A stretch of 64,000 nt of DNA, taken from assembly GCF_019130065.1 (NCBI RefSeq), contig NZ_JAHSPG010000002.1:1-64000 (forward strand), read 5' to 3'. This document shows, in pieces, positions 58,505 to 64,000 of this stretch. Under the pieces are notes generated by a model that saw nothing but the letters and a program-made list of their open reading frames with translations, made no database searches and was not told the DNA's origin. The stretch is from Pinibacter aurantiacus (GTDB taxonomy: Bacteria > Bacteroidota > Bacteroidia > Chitinophagales > Chitinophagaceae). The translations under genes and the position numbers were made by a program. Every line of letters starts with the position of its first letter. Within the stretch, counting starts at the first letter, position 1.

Positions 58505-60610
58505 ATGTCAATCATTCAGTCAATCAGGGATAAAGCAGCATGGCTGGTATTCGGTGTTATTGCCCTGAGCTTGTTGGGATTTTTATTAATGGACGCCTTC
58601 GTAGGTAGAGGTGGTCGTGGAATGTTTAGCGGTAATAAAACAACGATTGGTTCTATTAATGGAAACGATGTTGAGTACATGGACTTCCAGAAAAAAGTAA
58701 AAGCAACGGAAGATCAGTATCAATCACAGGGTTACCCTATGAACGAGCAAATGCGTCAAAACATTCAGGAGCAGGTTTGGAGCCAGTCAATCGATGAAAC
58801 TTTGCTTGACGATGAAATCGACAAAGCTGGTGTAACTGTTACTCCGAAAGAGCTGGATGATATTTTGTTCGGTGCAAATCCTCCACAGGATTTCAGAAGA
58901 CAATTCACCAACGAAAAAGGTGAATATGATGTGAACGCAGCGAGACAAGCGATCGCTGAATTGCGTAAACATAAAAATGATCCAAGAGCACAAAGTTTTG
59001 AAGACGAATATTTACCTGCTCTGCTTCAAAACAGATTGCGTGAAAAATATGCTTCATTGATTGGCAACACTACTTATTATCCAAAATGGTTGTTAGAAAA
59101 AACAAACACTGACAACAGTCAGTTGGCTTCTATCAGCTACGTTGCTACTCCTTACTCATCTATCAGCGACAGTGCTGTGAAAGTAAGTGATGATGATATC
59201 AAATCTTACGTAAGTAAACATAGTGAAGAGTTTAAACAGGAAGCAAACAAAAGCATTTCTTATGTTGCTTTCAGCGCAGCTCCTACAAGTAATGATAGCG
59301 CTGCATTGTTCACCCAGATTTCAAATTTGAAAAACGAATTTGCATCTACAAATGATGCAAGTGGATTTTTAGTGCGTAATGGTTCTGCAACTAACTATGT
59401 AGATCTTTATGTAGTGAAATCAAAAATGCAAATGCCAAATGCCGACACCATCCGCTCTTTGAGTGATGGCGCTGTGTACGGTCCTTACCTTGATGGTGGC
59501 AGCTATGCACTTGCAAAAATGATTGGTAAAAGAAATCTGCCTGACAGCGTAAAATGCCGTCACATATTGATCAGCACACAAACGACTCCCGATAGCATTG
59601 CAAAAGTTCGCATCGACAGTATTGCTGCTGCAATTAAAGGAGGAGCAAACTTTGCAGATCTTTGCGCTAAATACAGCGATGATCCGGGAAGTAAAGAAAA
59701 AGGTGGAGAGTATGATTTCAATTCTATTCAGTTTAGCAACCTTGCAAAAGAATTTGCTGAAACTATTTTCTACGGAAATACCGGCGACAAAAAAGTTGTG
59801 AAAACTTCTTTCGGTTATCACTATATAGAAGTGTTGAACCAAAAAGATTTTGAAATAGCATATAAAGTAGCTTACCTGAGCAAACCAATTTCAGCTAGTA
59901 CGGAAACTGATAACGCTGCATCTGGTCTGGCTAACCAATTTGCCGGTGAAAGCACCAATGCAAAAGCATTTGATGCAAACGCTGATAAAAGAAAATACAT
60001 GAAATTCAATGCTACAGAAATTAAACCAATGGACGGAAGTATCCAAGGCTTGGGAAGCAACCGCAACCTAATCAAATGGATCAACGAAGCAAAAGTTGGT
60101 GATGTATCTGATGCATTTGATGTAGATGATAAATATGTTGTTGTTCTTGTAACAGAAGACAATAAAGAAGGTATAGCGTCTGCAGCAAAAGCAAGACCGC
60201 AGGTAGAATTTATCATACGCAATCAAAAGAAGGCTGAGCAAATTAAAGCTAAGCTTGCAGGTAAAACATCTTCTCTTGAGACAGCAGCGGCTGCCGTTGG
60301 ACAGCAAGTTTACAACGCAGACAGCATCAGATTTGCTTCTCCATTCATTCCAAATGTTGGACAAGAGCAAAAAGTGATCGGAGCTTCTTTCAACCAAAGC
60401 CTGAAAGGCAAAGTATCTGACGCAATTGCCGGAAACGGTGGTGTATTTGTAATTAAAGTAAACAACGTAAGTGCAGAATCAACTGGAATCAACATTGATC
60501 AGCAAAGACAAGCTTTGATACAAAGAGCAAAAAGCGAATCTGCTTACAGATCTATCCAGGTATTGAGAAAAGCGGCTACAATTAAAGACAATCGCGCTAA
60601 ATTCTTCTAA
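58505..60610 (+). CDS. PpiD/SurA-like peptidyl-prolyl isomerase chaperone
   Basis: The 701-residue protein has one membrane helix at about 13-32 (LVFGVIALSLLGFLLMDAF), an N-terminal SurA-type helical part, and a parvulin isomerase domain at about 345-450 (CRHILISTQTTPDSIAKVR, FADLCAKYSDDPGSKEKGGEYD, SFGYHYIEVL). It should sit in the inner membrane and help outer-membrane and periplasmic proteins to fold. A Bacteroidota promoter precedes it and an intrinsic terminator follows. Confidence 0.9.
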   Translation: MSIIQSIRDKAAWLVFGVIALSLLGFLLMDAFVGRGGRGMFSGNKTTIGSINGNDVEYMDFQKKVKATEDQYQSQGYPMNEQMRQNIQEQVWSQSIDETLLDDEIDKAGVTVTPKELDDILFGANPPQDFRRQFTNEKGEYDVNAARQAIAELRKHKNDPRAQSFEDEYLPALLQNRLREKYASLIGNTTYYPKWLLEKTNTDNSQLASISYVATPYSSISDSAVKVSDDDIKSYVSKHSEEFKQEANKSISYVAFSAAPTSNDSAALFTQISNLKNEFASTNDASGFLVRNGSATNYVDLYVVKSKMQMPNADTIRSLSDGAVYGPYLDGGSYALAKMIGKRNLPDSVKCRHILISTQTTPDSIAKVRIDSIAAAIKGGANFADLCAKYSDDPGSKEKGGEYDFNSIQFSNLAKEFAETIFYGNTGDKKVVKTSFGYHYIEVLNQKDFEIAYKVAYLSKPISASTETDNAASGLANQFAGESTNAKAFDANADKRKYMKFNATEIKPMDGSIQGLGSNRNLIKWINEAKVGDVSDAFDVDDKYVVVLVTEDNKEGIASAAKARPQVEFIIRNQKKAEQIKAKLAGKTSSLETAAAAVGQQVYNADSIRFASPFIPNVGQEQKVIGASFNQSLKGKVSDAIAGNGGVFVIKVNNVSAESTGINIDQQRQALIQRAKSESAYRSIQVLRKAATIKDNRAKFF

Positions 60611-60630
60611 TAAAGAAACAACCTGATTAT

Positions 60631-60661
60631 AAAAAACCCCCGAAAATTTTCGGGGGTTTTT
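60631..60661 (+). terminator. Intrinsic terminator of the PpiD-like gene
   Basis: AAAACCCCCGAAAATTTTCG and GGGGGTTTTT form a stable stem with an A run before and a T run after. Confidence 0.9.
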
Positions 60662-60732
60662 ATTTTTATAACACTAAACCAATAACTTTATTGCCAGTAA
60701 ACCATGACCAAATTCAATTAAAATTAATTGCA

Positions 60733-61107
60733 ATGGTCAGATTTATTATTTCCCGCACAAGACAAAAAAAATACTATTTCACTGTAGAATGTTCCAACCA
60801 GGAAACCTTGTTGACAAGCAAGTTTTACTGTTGCAAAATCGCCTGCAAAAAAGGGATTGAATCTCTTAAAAACGCAATTCAGGGAATTGGAAGATATCAG
60901 TGGATTGATCAGGAAAGCGCTGTTTCGTTTGTTATTAAGTCTGCCAACGGCCAAACACTGGCAACCAGCGAATCATACGGCAGTTTAACTGAGTCATCGG
61001 ACATTTTATCAATGCTCAAAAATGAAATCCCGAAAACAGTGGTGGTTGATCAAACAGTAAAATTAAAAAAACAAAGGACCGTAGCTGTCGCGGAAGCATC
61101 TCGTTAG
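60733..61107 (+). CDS. DUF1508 (YegP-like) protein with two repeats
   Basis: The 124-residue protein has two copies of the DUF1508 pattern: YYFTVECSNQETLLTSKFY...IESLKNAI at about 13-50 and FVIKSANGQTLATSESYGS...DILSMLKNEI at about 60-95. The family (YegP) has unknown function. The ATG at 60733 (MVRFIIS) is chosen because the residues upstream do not resemble the family. A basic tail with KKQRTVAVAEASR ends the protein. Confidence 0.87.
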   Translation: MVRFIISRTRQKKYYFTVECSNQETLLTSKFYCCKIACKKGIESLKNAIQGIGRYQWIDQESAVSFVIKSANGQTLATSESYGSLTESSDILSMLKNEIPKTVVVDQTVKLKKQRTVAVAEASR

Positions 61108-61129
61108 AAAAGATATGACTCAGTCATGA

Positions 61130-61158
61130 AAAATGCCATCCCCGCGACGGCATTTTTT
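61130..61158 (+). terminator. Intrinsic terminator after the DUF1508 gene
   Basis: ATGCC and GGCAT arms enclose a GC-rich loop and are followed by a T run. It is 22 bases past the stop codon. Confidence 0.65.
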
Positions 61159-61162
61159 ATTT

Positions 61163-61170
61163 TAACTTTG
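61163..61170 (+). promoter_or_regulatory. -7 promoter box of the DUF2480 gene
   Basis: TAACTTTG matches TAnnTTTG and lies right after the terminator of the preceding gene. Confidence 0.4.
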
Positions 61171-61206
61171 ATATAGAACAGTTTTTTATTAAAAACAATA
61201 CAAATC

Positions 61207-61719
61207 ATGAGTGAGGTAATTGTAAATAAAGTGGCAGAAAGCGGCATTGTTGAAATTGATCTTGAAAAGTATTATCCAAAAGAACAGATCGTTGTTTTTG
61301 ATCTAAAGGATTATTTGTTCATGGGATTGATCTTAAAAGAAAAGGATTTTCGTGAGGCGTTAAAAAATCTTGACTGGAGCGTTTACCAGGATAAATATGT
61401 TGCGGTAACATGTTCTGCAGATGCAATCATTCCAATGTGGGCCTATATGTTAATCGCTTCGAATCTGCAGCCAGTAGCAAAAGATTTTTTCATCGGCACA
61501 GAAGAAGGTGCACATAAAACTGTATTCCTGAAAAATATTGATGGTATAGACAGTAAGGAATTTGCCGACAAACGTGTAGTGGTTAAAGGCTGCGGCGATT
61601 TGCCGATCGGCGAATTCGCATACCTGGAAATTACAAAATTACTTAGACCGGTTGCCAAAAGCATAATGTATGGCGAACCCTGCAGCACCGTGCCGGTTTT
61701 TAAAAAAGCCAAAGTATAA
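61207..61719 (+). CDS. DUF2480 family protein
   Basis: The 170-residue protein matches the DUF2480 pattern, a Bacteroidota-specific family of unknown function: IDLEKYYPKEQIVVFDLKDYLFMGLILKEKDFREALKNLDW and VAVTCSADAIIPMWAYML near the middle, and a C-terminal YGEPCSTVPVFKK. Two cysteines in KGCGDLP and GEPCST may matter for metal binding or redox. A -7 box TAACTTTG lies at 61163-61170, 36 bases before the ATG. Confidence 0.87.
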   Translation: MSEVIVNKVAESGIVEIDLEKYYPKEQIVVFDLKDYLFMGLILKEKDFREALKNLDWSVYQDKYVAVTCSADAIIPMWAYMLIASNLQPVAKDFFIGTEEGAHKTVFLKNIDGIDSKEFADKRVVVKGCGDLPIGEFAYLEITKLLRPVAKSIMYGEPCSTVPVFKKAKV

Positions 61720-61728
61720 CGTTGGTAA

Positions 61729-61750
61729 GGCTTCGACAAGCTCAGCCTGA
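61729..61750. repeat. Half-site of the GGCTTCGACAAGCTCAGCC repeat
   Basis: GGCTTCGACAAGCTCAGCCTGA matches one arm of the inverted repeat at 23949-24016, here without a partner. Confidence 0.6.
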
Positions 61751-61773
61751 CAACAAAAAATTAAAAACACGCC

Positions 61774-62214
61774 ATGATAACCGTTCGCCCCGCCACTATT
61801 AAAGATCTTGATACCGTTGCTGATCTTTTCGATCAATACAGAATATTTTATAAACAGGCTTCCGATATTCCTAAGGCAAAAGAATTTTTGAAGGAAAGAA
61901 TGGAAGGGAATGAATCTGTAATACTTCTTGCGTTTGCGAACGATGAAGCAGTTGGCTTTACGCAGCTCTACCCTATTTTTTCTTCTGTGTCAATGAGAAG
62001 AGCATGGTTGTTGAATGACCTGTTTGTAAAAACTTCTGCAAGAAAAACCGGCGTAGGCAACAAGTTATTAAATGCTGCAAAAGATTTTGGTGCGAAAACA
62101 AATGCCAAATGGCTTATTCTCGAAACTTCTGAAGATAATTTTACTGCACAATCCGTGTATGAAGGCAATGGGTGGCAGAAATCAAGTAGTTTTTTCTATC
62201 AGTTTAATTTGTGA
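61774..62214 (+). CDS. GNAT family N-acetyltransferase
   Basis: The 146-residue protein begins ITVRPATIKDLDTVADLF and has the acetyl-CoA binding block WLLNDLFVKTSARKTGVGNKLL near residues 80-100, with ILETSEDNFTAQSVYEGNGW after it. It would transfer an acetyl group to an amine. Nothing in the neighbourhood names the substrate. Confidence 0.88.
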   Translation: MITVRPATIKDLDTVADLFDQYRIFYKQASDIPKAKEFLKERMEGNESVILLAFANDEAVGFTQLYPIFSSVSMRRAWLLNDLFVKTSARKTGVGNKLLNAAKDFGAKTNAKWLILETSEDNFTAQSVYEGNGWQKSSSFFYQFNL

Positions 62215-62221
62215 GAGGCCT

Positions 62222-62324
62222 TTTTACCACTAAGACACTAAGGACACTAAGTTTCACTAAGAGAAGTCTAAATTTAATACAACCCTTAGTGAGGCTTAGT
62301 GTCCTTAGTGCCTTAGTGGTAAAT
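62222..62324. repeat. Word-type inverted repeat (CACTAAGGACACTAAG word)
   Basis: The left arm repeats CACTAAGACACTAAGG and the right arm repeats CCTTAGTGCCTTAGTG. It separates two convergent genes. Confidence 0.75.
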
Positions 62325-62366
62325 CTTGTTCATTAACATTAGCGAGAGTTTATAAACAACCAGACT

Positions 62367-63473
62367 CTAAATTTTAAACCATCCCCGTTTCTTAAATATC
62401 CCCAACATCCAGATTGGTATTACGACCATTAAGCCTACCGCGATATAAAATCCATACTTGTTGTGCAACTCCGGGATATGATCGAAGTTCATTCCAAAGA
62501 TTCCACCAATCACCGTGGCAGGTGCCATAAGACAGGTTACAACCGCCATCACTTTCATCACTTCGTTCATTCTTAAATTGATGTTGTTGATATACAGGTC
62601 CTGCATGCTCATCATCATATCACGATAGTTTTCGGTGAGCTCGTATGCCTGGATGATGTGGTCGTATATGTCTTTAAAATACTTGGTGGTACTGTCATCC
62701 AGCAGGTCGCTTTCGCTTTTGAGCAATCCGCTAATTAGTTCGCGAACGGGAGCAATATTTTTTTTAAGTGCGAGTAACTCTTTCTTAAGCACGAGGATTT
62801 TCGCTAGTGTTCTTCTGCTAGTGCTTCTGATAACTTCTTCTTCAAGCAACTCAATCCTGTCACCCAGCTTTTCCATAACTACATAGTAGTTGTCTACGAT
62901 AAGATCGAGCATGGTATAACACAAGTAATCAGCACCTCGCATTCTAACCTTGCTTTGCTGATATTTTAGTTTTTCGCGGATGGGATTAAAAACGTCCCGT
63001 GATGCATCTTCCTGGAAAGAAATCACAAAATCTTTTCCCAATACAATGCTTATTTGTTCAGACTCAACGGTGAAGCTGTTTTCGTTATAGTACAGCATAT
63101 TGAGTAAGCAAAAAATTACGCCTTCAACGTCATCTATTTTTGGCCGCTGCCCCACGCTTAAAATATCTTCTCGTAACAAAGGGTGTATGCCATATACTTC
63201 TCCAATTGCGTCGACATCGCTTTTGCGAATGCCGTCAATATTTATCCATGTAACGTGGCCGTTTTCTTTAAACCCGTAAGTTTCTTCAATATTTGAAAGT
63301 TCTTTGCCTGAACAGGATTCGTTCGAATAATCATAGGCAAAAATTCTAACCTTTTCGGCTTCTTCGCGAGCGGGAATAATAGTGGGATTAACATTAAAGA
63401 TCTCCTTCGTGCGGGAAGGCGCACGCTGAAACAGGTCCAGCCCAAAATATTGCAAATAGCGCTTGCTATCCAT
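62367..63473 (-). CDS. corA: CorA-type magnesium/cobalt transporter
   Basis: The 368-residue protein has a large cytoplasmic part, a long helix near 190-280 (LLEEEVIRSTSRRTLAKILVLKKELLALKKN) and two C-terminal membrane helices, with the family motif GMN in FGMNFDHIPEL between them. It forms a pentameric magnesium channel in the inner membrane. It diverges from the truncated gene at 63603. Confidence 0.94.
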   Translation of the reverse strand: MDSKRYLQYFGLDLFQRAPSRTKEIFNVNPTIIPAREEAEKVRIFAYDYSNESCSGKELSNIEETYGFKENGHVTWINIDGIRKSDVDAIGEVYGIHPLLREDILSVGQRPKIDDVEGVIFCLLNMLYYNENSFTVESEQISIVLGKDFVISFQEDASRDVFNPIREKLKYQQSKVRMRGADYLCYTMLDLIVDNYYVVMEKLGDRIELLEEEVIRSTSRRTLAKILVLKKELLALKKNIAPVRELISGLLKSESDLLDDSTTKYFKDIYDHIIQAYELTENYRDMMMSMQDLYINNINLRMNEVMKVMAVVTCLMAPATVIGGIFGMNFDHIPELHNKYGFYIAVGLMVVIPIWMLGIFKKRGWFKI

Positions 63474-63502
63474 AGGAGTAATTTAAAGCAAGATAAAAAA
63501 AA

Positions 63503-63580
63503 TTAGTTGGTAGTTGTTAGTTGGCAGTTGTTAGAGAGGGTTCGATCATTCAGCCTAACAACCAACAACCAATAACTACA
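63503..63580. repeat. Word-type inverted repeat (TTAGTTGGTAGTTG word)
   Basis: The left arm at 63503-63535 repeats GTTGGTAGTTGTTAG words and the right arm at 63553-63580 repeats CTAACAACCAACAACC. It lies between divergent genes. Confidence 0.7.
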
Positions 63581-63602
63581 TAGTAACAACTATATTTATG
63601 CC

Positions 63603-64000
63603 ATGAAACGCCTTCTCCCCTTATCTGTTTTCCTGGCCGTGCTATCATTTATTGCCGGTTTCCTGCTCTCAAAAATGTCATTTATTGGCCGTATTGGTAT
63701 TTCACTTTTTTACAAGGAATACACATTTATGAAAACGTGGTGGAAAGGAACACTGGTAATCTTCGCCGCGTTATTTTTCCTGATGCTGTTGCAGGCCGCC
63801 GTTGACCGGAAACTGGTTAAGAAAAGAGCCAATTCGTTCCATTTGTTGGCGTTAACTGCGGCCATAGTTGGCATGTATTTTACCTATCGCGACTTCCAAT
63901 ATTATTATACACACCGGTTGCTGAAAGAAAAATTTCATCTCGGTGGTTACCTGTTTTGGATAGGCTGGGCAGGTATTTCGCTTTACTTTCTTTTTAGCAA
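63603..64000 (+). CDS. Membrane protein, truncated by the window end
   Basis: The reading frame starts MKRLLPLSVFLAVLSF and stays open to the last base (132 codons plus two bases). It shows at least four membrane segments (residues about 5-22, 50-66, 80-95 and 115-130). No domain is recognised. A TATATTTA box ends 4 bases before the ATG (63591-63598), in the same spacing seen at other genes of the window. Confidence 0.6.
   Translation, partial: MKRLLPLSVFLAVLSFIAGFLLSKMSFIGRIGISLFYKEYTFMKTWWKGTLVIFAALFFLMLLQAAVDRKLVKKRANSFHLLALTAAIVGMYFTYRDFQYYYTHRLLKEKFHLGGYLFWIGWAGISLYFLFS

Overview
The window looks like a chromosomal segment of a member of the Bacteroidota, most likely family Chitinophagaceae. 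The evidence is: TAnnTTTG-type promoter boxes (some with an upstream TTG at 19 bases), a CarboxypepD_reg/TonB-type outer-membrane receptor, a fused E1 alpha/beta 2-oxoacid dehydrogenase, DUF2480, DUF1543 and DUF2490 proteins, a BlaI/M56 pair with plug-like repeats, and an aryl-polyene/flexirubin-type pigment cluster. No rRNA, tRNA, CRISPR array, phage or complete insertion sequence was recognised. Species cannot be fixed from the sequence alone.

Layout. 0-4 kb: lipid kinase, then a BlaI-type repressor with an M56 sensor peptidase and a shortened duplicate of its tail. 4-12 kb: serS, a lipoprotein, a complementary M16 protease pair, a holin-like membrane protein, a fused E1 dehydrogenase and a small alpha/beta-barrel protein. 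12-32 kb: about 20 genes on the minus strand forming an aryl-polyene/flexirubin-type cluster. It has an aromatic amino acid ammonia-lyase, FabG, three complete ketosynthases, a chain-length-factor-like protein, a short ketosynthase-like protein, two ACPs, two dehydratases, a thioesterase, a methyltransferase, a flavin-dependent halogenase-like enzyme, an LpxL-like acyltransferase, an acyltransferase 3, a polysaccharide deacetylase, and LolA- and LolB-like proteins. The lyase would supply a cinnamate- or coumarate-type starter, the ketosynthases, FabG and dehydratases would extend it as a polyene on the ACPs, tailoring enzymes would halogenate and methylate it, and the acyltransferases and LolA/lipoprotein genes would place it in the envelope. 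32-52 kb: mixed housekeeping and envelope genes (outer-membrane receptor, glycosyltransferase, SixA, a PurF-type enzyme, SNF2 ATPase, DsbA-like protein, ChrA, NadD, FeoA, YbeY).

52-58.5 kb looks origin-proximal. Five copies of the parS-type palindrome GTTCCACGTGGAAC lie between ybeY and mnmG (gidA). An 879-base non-coding region after nadA holds one perfect DnaA box, three boxes one base off consensus, and an AT-only stretch. Genes left of it run mostly on the minus strand back to 12 kb and genes right of it mostly on the plus strand, as expected for a replication origin near 58 kb. The right end holds a PpiD-like chaperone, DUF1508, DUF2480, GNAT and CorA proteins and a truncated membrane protein.

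Intergenic space is packed with inverted repeats of several families. The most striking is an architecture seen about 18 times, in which each arm is made of a short degenerate word repeated in tandem and the second arm is its reverse complement; the word differs from locus to locus. Some hairpins are nested inside others, and several reach or supply stop codons. Several genes have a -7 promoter box exactly 4 bases upstream of the ATG, which suggests leaderless mRNAs.
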